Shown here: one piece after another, positions 1 to 5,716 of the stretch
Position numbering within the stretch: position 1 is the stretch's first letter
Layout of the letters: the number at the start of each line of letters is the position of its first letter
NCBI GenBank assembly: GCA_044375625.1
Contig: JBILMH010000053.1
Coordinates: 1 to 8,294 of the forward strand
Length of the DNA stretch: 8,294 nt
Origin: CAISOG01 sp044375625
GTDB taxonomy: Bacteria > Pseudomonadota > Alphaproteobacteria > CAISOG01
Reading direction: 5' to 3'
Position numbers and translations under genes: made by a program
The notes under the pieces: generated by a model
Told to the model about the DNA's origin: nothing
Seen by the model: the letters and a program-made list of their open reading frames with translations, nothing else
Databases searched by the model: none

Positions 1-481
1 CATTGGCTACAGCATTGGCACCACTAAATACGGAACCGTTATTCCCAATACCAATGCTCTGATTCCCATTAATCAGGGTGTTGCCGTTAAATCGGGTGCT
101 GGCGGTGGTGCGGGTAATCTCAGCCTTCATCGCCTGAAATTCAGAGTTCAAAAAGCCCCGTTCGGTAGCGCCCAAGTTGTCTGACCCTGCCTGCGCGGCC
201 AGCTCTTGCATCCGCCCCAACATCTCCTGCACCCGGGTAATCCCGCCTTCAGCAATCGATGTCACCGACAAACCCTGGGTCACATTTTGCGACAGGGCTT
301 TAAGGGCTTTGGATGCCAATTGCATTCTGGATCCAATCGCCATGCTGGCTGCATCATCCTTAGCATGCACTACGCGCTTACCCGATGACAGTTTTTCCAA
401 ACTGCCGGTAGCCATATCGCTGGTGTTTTGAAGGGTACGGTTGGCAATCGCCGCCGCTTGGTTATAGATAACACTAACCAT
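1..481 (-). CDS. Flagellin, N-terminal part (cut by window edge)
   Basis: Structural subunit of the flagellar filament, exported through the flagellar type III apparatus (such genes are named fliC, fljK or flaA in different species). Reading leftwards from ATG at 481, 160 codons stay open to the window edge. The D0/D1 signature is clear: LSSGKRVVHAKDDAASMAIG at residues 31-50, the helical stretch GRMQELAAQ at 89-97, and the D1 block FNGNTLINGNQ at 131-141, equivalent to the FNG motif of other flagellins. The extreme N-terminus (MVSVIYNQAAAIANR) departs from the common INTN start. The variable centre and C-terminal D0/D1 helices lie outside the window, so full length is unknown. The start is supported by a strong ribosome site (AGGAG) eight bases upstream. 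The gene is divergent from a TPR/GT41 glycosyltransferase, which may modify this protein. The family call is firm; the exact paralogue is not. Confidence 0.95.
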   Translation of the reverse strand, partial: MVSVIYNQAAAIANRTLQNTSDMATGSLEKLSSGKRVVHAKDDAASMAIGSRMQLASKALKALSQNVTQGLSVTSIAEGGITRVQEMLGRMQELAAQAGSDNLGATERGFLNSEFQAMKAEITRTTASTRFNGNTLINGNQSIGIGNNGSVFSGANAVAN

Positions 482-587
482 TGTTGTTTCTCCTACATAG
501 AGTTGTTAAGCCGGCCTCTTGCCGACAATTTCAAACTATCGCAAAGTGTTAAAGATTTGATTAACGCGCGCGATACGCAACATTCTG
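482..587. promoter_or_regulatory. Divergent control region between flagellin and glycosyltransferase genes
   Basis: This 106-bp gap must hold the promoters of both divergent genes. The most structured element is the perfect dyad GTTAA-N8-TTAAC at 548-565. It resembles the TTAA-N7-TTAA site of the alphaproteobacterial cell-cycle regulator CtrA, but with an eight-base spacer. I found no convincing sigma-54 (GG-N10-GC) or sigma-28 promoter by eye. A weak four-bp hairpin (CGGC/GCCG, 512-524) lies in the likely flagellin leader. The start of the rightward gene has no visible Shine-Dalgarno sequence. Confidence 0.45.
490..494 (-). promoter_or_regulatory. Ribosome binding site of the flagellin gene
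   Basis: Reading the minus strand, AGGAG lies eight bases before the ATG at 481. It is the strongest Shine-Dalgarno sequence among the genes here, which fits a highly expressed structural protein and fixes the start. Confidence 0.8.
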
Positions 588-2870
588 ATGAAAGCCATTG
601 CCATGACTCAATCCACAAATACGGATGCTAAGCTGACTTCTGCGCCAGCCTCTAGCATCCCACCCCTGTGGCAAGGCCTGTTGGCACAGGCGATTACAGA
701 CCATCAGGAGGGTAAGTTGGATGAAGCCATTGCCACCTATCAAAAGGCGGTCAAGGTTATTCCCGATCATCCGCATTTGCATTACCTGCTGGGAACCGCC
801 CTAATCCAAAAACAAAGCTTTCCAAAAGCCGAAGTTGCGATGCGGCGCGCGGTTGAATTGGCTGGGCAAAGTTTTGAATATCTGAACAATCTGGCTTCAG
901 CATTAATGGGGCAAGCTAAGTACTCAGAGGCTGAAGCGATTCTGCAAAAAGCCCAAAAAATCAACCCTGACAGCATGGACGTGCTGGCCAACCTGGGCGT
1001 GGTGCTGGGCGAGCTGGGTCGATGGTCAGAGGCGATGTTGCATCTTAGTCGGGTACGGTTGGAACGCCCCGACATGCGAAAAATTCTGCGCTACCTGGGC
1101 GTGGCCTATTGTATCGCCAAAGACTGGCCACGGGCGATTGAAATTATTGAAGACTATCTGACGGGCGAGCCAAAAGATGATATCGCGCGCAACAACCTGG
1201 CCATGGCCTATCGCGCGATTAATGAGCGTGAGGGGATGTTATCAACCCTGAAAGATCTTTACGACAACAACCCCGATAACCTTAGCTATCTATCGAATTA
1301 TTATCATCATTTGATTACCTTTGGCCGTATTGCGCCCGCTTTTGAACTTCTAGAACGCTATGCCAAAAATCACCCGATGGATATCACCATCAACGGCCTG
1401 TTATCGCGTCACCATTTCCGCTATGCCAACATCGATCAGGCCTATGTTCATGCCCGCCTGGTGCAGATGGTTAAGGAATTTAACCCCTTGAGCTACATGG
1501 ATCCCCTGACAATCTATCCGCGCGTGTTGGATTTTGACGGCTTTGATAGCTTAAACATTGATCTGGTTAAATTTGTGGAAAGCACTAAGGACGGCAACAG
1601 CACAATGAACGTTGCCTTTTTATCGCTGCTGCCAATTGCATGGACGGATCAGGAATGCGAAGCCCTGTATCAAATGCACAAAAATTGGGGCGATCGCCTG
1701 TTAAAACTTTCTAAGGAGGAGCCAGGCGTGGCGGAGATTCCCGCGCTTCATCCTAGAGATCCTGACGATAAAAAATTGCGGGTTGGCTTTTTGTCCTCCG
1801 ATATCCGTGGCCATGTGGTCAGCAAATTTATCCAAGGCTTTATCGAACATTATGATCGCGATCTGTTTGAAATTTATTTGTATATTAACACACAGGATAT
1901 TCCCGACCCAATTCAAATGGATATGATCAGCCATGCCACCGGCTATCAGCATGTTTACAATTTCACCAATGTGGATGTGGCAAAAAAAATTATTGGTGAC
2001 CACATCGACATTCTGTTTGACCTGAATGCCCACACGGGTGAAAGCCGCCTGGGCGCGATGAGCCATCAATGCGCACCGATTCAGGTAACCTGGCTGGGGT
2101 ACCCCTATACCACTGGGCTAAGCACCATTGACTATATCCTGGTTGACCAGTGGCTTTGCCCGCCAGAGGGGCGGTGGTTGGTGGAAAAACCCCTGATCAA
2201 AAAAGGATCCTTTATTTCGATTGAGGGCTTTCCCAATGTTGAAATTAAGCCTGATCCCCCCTTTATCCGCAACGAGGGCGTCATCACTTTTGGATCGATG
2301 AACAACCCCTATAAAATCAATCGACGCGTGATTCAGCTGTGGTCAAAAGTGTTGCAGGCGGTGCCAAAATCCCGCTTTGTCTTCGCCCGCCCCGCCAATG
2401 AAATGAACAGCCAGTTTTTGCGCCACAACCTGATTCAGGAGTTTGAGCGCAATGGAATTAGCAAAGATCGCATTGTGTTGATGGAGAATGTCGCCAACCG
2501 CCATTTGCCGCTGTACAACGAAATCGATATCAGCCTGGACACCTTTCCCGTCACGGGGGGCACCACGACCACAGAGTCTTTGTGGATGGGGACTCCCGTC
2601 ATTATCCGTTATGGCTCCGCCCTGCACCACCGCATTGGCTATAGCATCGTGATGGCCGTTGGTGGGATGGAGGATTTGTGTGCCGATAACGATGCGGACT
2701 ATGTTGCCGCCGCCGCGCGCCTGGCCAACGATCCTGAGCAGCTTAAGGCGATGCGCACAACCCTGCGCGCCCAGATGACACAGTCATCCCTTGGCGATAC
2801 CCGCCGCTTTGTGACCGACTTTCAGGATGCCTTAATCGATACCGCCCGCAAGGAGGGGTTGATAACTTAA
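588..2870 (+). CDS. TPR and GT41 (O-GlcNAc-transferase-like) glycosyltransferase, probable flagellin glycosyltransferase
   Basis: A 760-residue protein with an N-terminal TPR superhelix (about residues 25-300, with clear units such as EGKLDEAIATYQKAVKVIPD and AKYSEAEAILQKAQKINPD) and a C-terminal GT41 catalytic half (about 390-750). Compared with human OGT, the first lobe has RVGFLSSDIRGH, keeping the His equivalent to H498 (here H409). WLGYPYTTG and DYILVDQ follow. FGSMNNPYKIN keeps the Lys equivalent to K842 (here K576). LDTFPVTGGTTTTESLWMGTP forms the nucleotide-sugar loop, with Gly in place of the OGT His, as I recall in other bacterial GT41 proteins. No signal peptide is seen, so it should act in the cytoplasm. 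Divergence from a flagellin gene suggests it glycosylates flagellin before export, like Caulobacter FlmG; donor sugar and target are inferred. ATG at 588 or 603 (MTQST) could be the start, since neither has a good ribosome site. Confidence 0.9.
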   Translation: MKAIAMTQSTNTDAKLTSAPASSIPPLWQGLLAQAITDHQEGKLDEAIATYQKAVKVIPDHPHLHYLLGTALIQKQSFPKAEVAMRRAVELAGQSFEYLNNLASALMGQAKYSEAEAILQKAQKINPDSMDVLANLGVVLGELGRWSEAMLHLSRVRLERPDMRKILRYLGVAYCIAKDWPRAIEIIEDYLTGEPKDDIARNNLAMAYRAINEREGMLSTLKDLYDNNPDNLSYLSNYYHHLITFGRIAPAFELLERYAKNHPMDITINGLLSRHHFRYANIDQAYVHARLVQMVKEFNPLSYMDPLTIYPRVLDFDGFDSLNIDLVKFVESTKDGNSTMNVAFLSLLPIAWTDQECEALYQMHKNWGDRLLKLSKEEPGVAEIPALHPRDPDDKKLRVGFLSSDIRGHVVSKFIQGFIEHYDRDLFEIYLYINTQDIPDPIQMDMISHATGYQHVYNFTNVDVAKKIIGDHIDILFDLNAHTGESRLGAMSHQCAPIQVTWLGYPYTTGLSTIDYILVDQWLCPPEGRWLVEKPLIKKGSFISIEGFPNVEIKPDPPFIRNEGVITFGSMNNPYKINRRVIQLWSKVLQAVPKSRFVFARPANEMNSQFLRHNLIQEFERNGISKDRIVLMENVANRHLPLYNEIDISLDTFPVTGGTTTTESLWMGTPVIIRYGSALHHRIGYSIVMAVGGMEDLCADNDADYVAAAARLANDPEQLKAMRTTLRAQMTQSSLGDTRRFVTDFQDALIDTARKEGLIT

Positions 2871-2891
2871 GGCTTTTTAAGGAAAAATGCT

Positions 2892-3863
2892 CTAACGACG
2901 TAGGGCGGCGGGCAGGTGGAACTCCACCGTTTCCTTGACCACCGTCACCTCCTCCACCGTCACCGCAAAGCGTTGGCGGGCGGCGGCTATAACCTCATCA
3001 ATCAGCACTTCAGGGGCTGAGGCTCCCGCACTGAGACCCAGCACGCCAACCCCTGCCAGCCATTCCCAGTCAATCTCGCTAGCACGTTGCACCAACTGCG
3101 CCTTGGGGCAGCCGGCCAGCTGCGCCACCTCAACCAGCCGCATCGAATTGCTGCTGTTGGGCGCACCAATCACCCAAAACCCATCACAGCCCGCGGCCAG
3201 AGTTTTGACCGCCAGCTGGCGGTTGGTGGTGGCGTAGCAAATATCCTCCTTCAACGGCTCGGCGATGTGGGGGAAGCGGGTTTTCAGCGCGGCAATAATC
3301 GCGTGGGTTTCATCGACCGACAGGGTGGTTTGGGTGGCATAGGCCAACGGCAGATCGGCGGGGAAATGCAGGCTGGCCACATCGGCCTCCGTTTCAATCA
3401 GACTAATGCTGCCCTCTGGCAACTGCCCCATGGTGCCGATAACCTCCGGGTGGCCGGCATGGCCAATCAGCACGACATGACGCCCATCGCTGTGGTACTT
3501 TTCCACCCCACGATGCACCTTGCTAACCAACGGGCAGGTCGCATCAAAAAAGATGAGTTGACGTTCGGCAGCGTCCAGCGGCACCTTTTTGGGCACGCCA
3601 TGGGCGGAAAAGATAACGCGGCCGTTGGCGGGCACCTCATCCAATTCTTTGACAAAGACCACCCCGCGGGCGGCCAGGCTGTCCACCACAAAGCGATTGT
3701 GGACAATCTCATGCCGCACATAAATTGGCGCGCCAAATTTGTCCAACGCCCGCTCCACCATCTTCACCGCCCGATCAACGCCAGCGCAAAAACCGCGCGG
3801 TGCCGCCAGCCGAATGGTCAGGGGGGGTAGCGTTGTCACATCAGTCGAATGGTCATGGGTCAT
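2892..3863 (-). CDS. ispH: 4-hydroxy-3-methylbut-2-enyl diphosphate reductase (IspH/LytB)
   Basis: Cytoplasmic iron-sulfur enzyme that reduces HMBPP to isopentenyl and dimethylallyl diphosphate in the last step of the MEP pathway. The 323-residue length is normal. The three cluster cysteines are present: C26 in PRGFCAGVDRAV, C110 in DATCPLVSKVH and C209 in EDICYATTNRQ. Substrate-binding and catalytic motifs are intact: HEIVHN (H55), FSAHGVP (H88), GHAGHPEVIGTMGQ (H138, E140), TQTTLS (177-182), NSSNS (236-240) and GLSAGASAPE. The ATG at 3863 has only a weak upstream purine stretch. It lies 59 bases downstream of the XRE regulator stop on the same strand, so read-through from that gene is possible. 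It converges on the GT41 gene with a 21-base gap and no clear terminator between them. Confidence 0.97.
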   Translation of the reverse strand: MTHDHSTDVTTLPPLTIRLAAPRGFCAGVDRAVKMVERALDKFGAPIYVRHEIVHNRFVVDSLAARGVVFVKELDEVPANGRVIFSAHGVPKKVPLDAAERQLIFFDATCPLVSKVHRGVEKYHSDGRHVVLIGHAGHPEVIGTMGQLPEGSISLIETEADVASLHFPADLPLAYATQTTLSVDETHAIIAALKTRFPHIAEPLKEDICYATTNRQLAVKTLAAGCDGFWVIGAPNSSNSMRLVEVAQLAGCPKAQLVQRASEIDWEWLAGVGVLGLSAGASAPEVLIDEVIAAARQRFAVTVEEVTVVKETVEFHLPAALRR

Positions 3864-3922
3864 GGCGTATCTTTAGCAAAGCCAACCCCCAAAGGGCTAG
3901 GAGAAAATCAACAGCGCACAAT

Positions 3923-4579
3923 TTATGCTTTGGGCACGCGGCCATTTTGCCAGTTGATCTCGAACTGACGCCGATAGGTTTCCGCGATTAAACGGCTTTG
4001 AATAATCATCACCTTAATCGGTGGTCCCCACAGCACCAGGGCGTATTTGTCATGATACACGTAATAAGGCATCTGGGTAAACAAATCCCGACTGACCCAG
4101 CGATAGATTTGCGCAACATCCAAATTTGGCAAAAAATTGGTGTCCCCCTCACAGATCAAAACCCGATGACGGATTCCATATTCCGCCGTTCGAATCTGCT
4201 GCAGCGCGACAACCTCCTCATTATAGGCATTCCACTTGGCCTCATCCACTCCACTGATAAGAACGTTTGGGCGTGGGGCTGGCAGCCGCCGCATGGTTTC
4301 AAAAACATCATTTAACAGCTGGATGATTGCCTGATGACCATTCAGAACGCGAATTTTTAACAGACTATCGGTCAGGCGAACACCTGGCCCCTCAATGAAT
4401 TCGACGCCGGCCTGCTCCAAGGTCTGCTGCAAAATATCCAGGGTGTGACGGCGGGGGGTGACCGCCTCCCGCTCCAACTTATTAATGGCCGCCAACGACA
4501 TACCACTCTGGGTGGCCAGATCCAACTGCGTCCAGCCCAGCAACGCCCTGGCTGCCTTTAACTGTGTAACCGTGATCAC
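3923..4579 (-). CDS. XRE-family transcriptional regulator with a C-terminal TrmB/PLD-like domain
   Basis: Predicted DNA-binding regulator of 218 residues. A Cro/C1-type helix-turn-helix spans about residues 7-60 (RALLGWTQLDLATQSGMSLA with INKLERE following), ending in GVEFI, a form common in alphaproteobacterial XRE proteins. The C-terminal part (about 85-218) contains LISGVDEAKWN, RHRVLICEGDTN, VYHDKYALVLW and a terminal RLIAETYRRQFEINW. The last two resemble the end of TrmB or PLD-like sensor domains, where an operator-binding protein carries a ligand pocket. This resemblance is by eye only. The frame extends to an ATG at 4660, but I chose GTG at 4579: it has AAGAGG five bases upstream, and a good promoter (4602-4630) lies inside the longer version. 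It is divergent from the solute-binding protein genes, suggesting local control of them and of itself. Confidence 0.85.
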   Translation of the reverse strand: MITVTQLKAARALLGWTQLDLATQSGMSLAAINKLEREAVTPRRHTLDILQQTLEQAGVEFIEGPGVRLTDSLLKIRVLNGHQAIIQLLNDVFETMRRLPAPRPNVLISGVDEAKWNAYNEEVVALQQIRTAEYGIRHRVLICEGDTNFLPNLDVAQIYRWVSRDLFTQMPYYVYHDKYALVLWGPPIKVMIIQSRLIAETYRRQFEINWQNGRVPKA

Positions 4580-4584
4580 TTTTA

Positions 4585-4590
4585 CCTCTT
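4585..4590 (-). promoter_or_regulatory. Ribosome binding site fixing the GTG start of the XRE regulator
   Basis: AAGAGG on the minus strand lies five bases before GTG at 4579. No similar site precedes the in-frame ATG at 4660 or the internal ATG 33 bases later (4627), so it decides the start. Confidence 0.65.
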
Positions 4591-4601
4591 TCGCTATGTA
4601 A

Positions 4602-4630
4602 ATTGTACGCAAAAAACATTCTTTCATCAA
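4602..4630 (-). promoter_or_regulatory. Candidate sigma-70-type promoter of the XRE regulator
   Basis: On the minus strand, TTGATG (4625-4630) is followed after exactly 17 bases by TACAAT (4602-4607), close to the TTGACA/TATAAT consensus. Transcription would start near 4595, giving a very short leader before GTG 4579. Confidence 0.5.
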
Positions 4631-4638
4631 CAAAAAAC
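4610..4638. repeat. Direct repeat CAAAAAAC with 21-bp period, over the XRE promoter
   Basis: CAAAAAAC occurs at 4610-4617 and 4631-4638, a 21-bp period or about two helical turns. The first copy lies in the spacer of the regulator's candidate promoter and the second just upstream of its -35 box. The position suits an autoregulatory operator, but A-tracts are also common in AT-rich spacers. Confidence 0.35.
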
Positions 4639-4647
4639 GTTTTTTAA

Positions 4648-4675
4648 TTGACGAAAGCACAAAGGTTTATAAGAT
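4648..4675 (+). promoter_or_regulatory. Candidate promoter reading toward the solute-binding protein genes
   Basis: TTGACG (4648-4653) and TAAGAT (4670-4675) are separated by 16 bases on the plus strand. The -35 is good and the -10 moderate. The left arm of the inverted repeat at 4657-4686 lies in the spacer and the -10 lies in its loop, so a protein bound there would affect this promoter. The leader would run about 90 bases to ATG 4775. Confidence 0.4.
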
Positions 4676-4686
4676 TATCTTTGTGC
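4657..4686. repeat. Inverted repeat GCACAAAG-N14-CTTTGTGC, candidate operator
   Basis: The arms at 4657-4664 and 4679-4686 are perfect eight-bp complements, with centres 22 bp apart, about two turns of DNA. That geometry suits a dimeric helix-turn-helix protein. It sits between the divergent XRE regulator and the binding-protein genes and overlaps the candidate rightward promoter. A third half site, TTTGTGCAA, recurs at 4750-4758. As RNA it could form a hairpin with a 14-base loop, but no U-run follows, so a terminator is unlikely. Confidence 0.5.
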
Positions 4687-4744
4687 AATAATAAAAGTTT
4701 TTAAGGTGAAAAATACTTTATTAAAGCTCGATAGGATAATCTAA
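4661..4744 (+). pseudogene. Relic copy of the promoter and first codons of the second solute-binding protein gene
   Basis: This stretch matches the region around the start of the gene at 5698. At 4661-4673, 12 of 13 bases match 5654-5666. At 4697-4724, 24 of 28 bases match 5689-5716, with only a one-base spacing change between the blocks. GTG at 4706 aligns with ATG at 5698, and the frame reads MKNTLLKLDRII before TAA at 4742, against MKNTSLIV in the intact gene. After about six codons the similarity fades. It is either debris of a duplicated gene 5' end or, less likely, a functional short leader peptide. GTG 4706 is in frame with ATG 4775 but separated from it by stops. Confidence 0.6.
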
Positions 4745-4748
4745 ATTG

Positions 4749-4758
4749 TTTTGTGCAA
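4749..4758 (+). repeat. TTTTGTGCAA, left copy flanking the first binding-protein gene
   Basis: The ten-base sequence TTTTGTGCAA here recurs exactly at 5623-5632, at the end of the gene that starts at 4775. A nine-base version, TTTGTGCAA, is also at 4680-4688. It could be a regulator half site or a recombination scar. Confidence 0.35.
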
Positions 4759-4774
4759 GGTATAAAAAAAACTT

Positions 4775-5635
4775 ATGAAATTTTCTCACTTTATTCTTAG
4801 CGTCTTGCTTTCTTCGGCAATCGCAGCTGGGTTTGCTGTAAATTATACAGGAACAAAACATGGGGGGGATCTCAATAAAAAGGAAAGTTCCTATGAGCGC
4901 GTGCTTAATACAAAAACGTTGAGATGTGGTTATGTAAATTGGCAGCCCTATTTTATTAAAGATCCAAACACAGGTAATCTTTCGGGCATAAACTACGAAA
5001 TCATGACTGAAGTTGGAAAAATCCTTGATCTCAAAATAGAATGGGCGGAAGAAATCGGTTGGGGTACAATTGGCGAGGGTTTTAAAACGGGTCGGTATGA
5101 TGCCGTTTGCACTTCTATGTGGGCAGATGCGGGAAAGATAAAAAATATGTCACTAAGTATACCGATTTTTTACACTAATATTGTCGCTTATGCACGCACT
5201 AACGACAATAGATTTGATGGAAAATTTGATCGCATTAATAATAGTGATGTACGTATTGCAGCAATAGACGGCGCATTTAGCTACAATCTAGCTAAGGAAC
5301 AATTCCCAAATTCCAAAATTTTAGCTTTACCACAACTAGTTCAAGAATCAGAATTTTTAATGACTGTGCCAAGCTATAAGGCTGATATCATTCTTAGCGA
5401 CATTGATGAGATAAAAAAGTTTATAAAAGCAAACCCAAACAAAATGCGTTTAGTAAAAGATATCAAGCCAATCAAGAAAATTCCACAAGTTATCGCAATG
5501 CCAACTAATGAAGCGCAACTTACACAAATGATTAATCAAGCCCTCCAGCTATTAATTGATAACGGATATATGGAAAAAATTAAGAAAAAGTATGAAACCG
5601 AGTATACGCTGCCAAGTCCAAATTTTGTGCAATGA
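4775..5635 (+). CDS. Periplasmic solute-binding protein, family 3 (SBP_bac_3), divergent AT-rich paralogue
   Basis: A 286-residue protein with a Sec-type N-terminus (Lys then a hydrophobic run, residues 4-22) and no lipobox, so secreted or membrane-tethered. Family-3 features are RCGYVNWQPYFIKDPNTG near 50-67 followed by LSGINYEIMTEVG, then RYDAVCTSM near 107-114 and KADIILSD in the second lobe. C51 and C112 have the same spacing as C48/C109 of the next gene and may form a disulfide. At the position where the next protein has NRSKYADF, this one reads GKIKNMSL: the usual carboxylate-binding Arg is replaced by Lys (K121). A standard amino-acid ligand is therefore doubtful. The gene is far more AT-rich than its neighbours. 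No permease or ATPase gene is adjacent. The ATG has no close Shine-Dalgarno sequence. Ligand unknown; family call fairly secure. Confidence 0.85.
   Translation: MKFSHFILSVLLSSAIAAGFAVNYTGTKHGGDLNKKESSYERVLNTKTLRCGYVNWQPYFIKDPNTGNLSGINYEIMTEVGKILDLKIEWAEEIGWGTIGEGFKTGRYDAVCTSMWADAGKIKNMSLSIPIFYTNIVAYARTNDNRFDGKFDRINNSDVRIAAIDGAFSYNLAKEQFPNSKILALPQLVQESEFLMTVPSYKADIILSDIDEIKKFIKANPNKMRLVKDIKPIKKIPQVIAMPTNEAQLTQMINQALQLLIDNGYMEKIKKKYETEYTLPSPNFVQ
5623..5632 (+). repeat. TTTTGTGCAA, right copy at the end of the first binding-protein gene
   Basis: Exact match to 4749-4758, 874 bases away, overlapping the last codons of the gene (Phe-Val-Gln). The pair brackets the AT-rich gene. Confidence 0.35.
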
Positions 5636-5653
5636 ACAACAGAAAAATCAGTA

Positions 5654-5716
5654 AAAGGTTTATAGGCTTAGCCATTACAAAAATATGAGTTTTTAGCATG
5701 AAAAATACTTCATTAA
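5654..5716 (+). repeat. Parent copy of the duplicated 5' segment (promoter region and start of second binding-protein gene)
   Basis: The leader AAAGGTTTATAGG (5654-5666) and the start segment (5689-5716) are the intact counterparts of the relic at 4661-4744. Conservation of the AAAGGTTTATA block before both starts suggests it holds a promoter element (TTTATA). The short gap from 5636 to 5697 shows no clear terminator after the first gene. Confidence 0.5.

Noticed and set aside
177..431. Plus-strand open frame of 84 codons at the left end
   Set aside because: It is antisense to the flagellin N-terminus, which has clear family motifs and a strong ribosome site.
512..524. CGGC-CTCTT-GCCG hairpin in the flagellin leader as a riboswitch or terminator
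   Set aside because: The stem is only four bp and has no T-run or conserved motif; it could occur by chance.
2867..2882. Repeated TTAAGG around the end of the GT41 gene as a possible terminator
   Set aside because: It is a direct repeat and not a stable hairpin, and no T-run follows a stem on either strand.
3087..3830. Long plus-strand open frame (247 codons) across the middle of ispH
   Set aside because: It is antisense to a fully conserved IspH with intact motifs; its translation has no recognisable domain and no ribosome site. It is an artefact of the codon pattern on the other strand.
4580..4660. Extension of the XRE regulator to ATG 4660
   Set aside because: The added residues are low-complexity and cover a good promoter; GTG 4579 has a proper ribosome site right before the conserved HTH.
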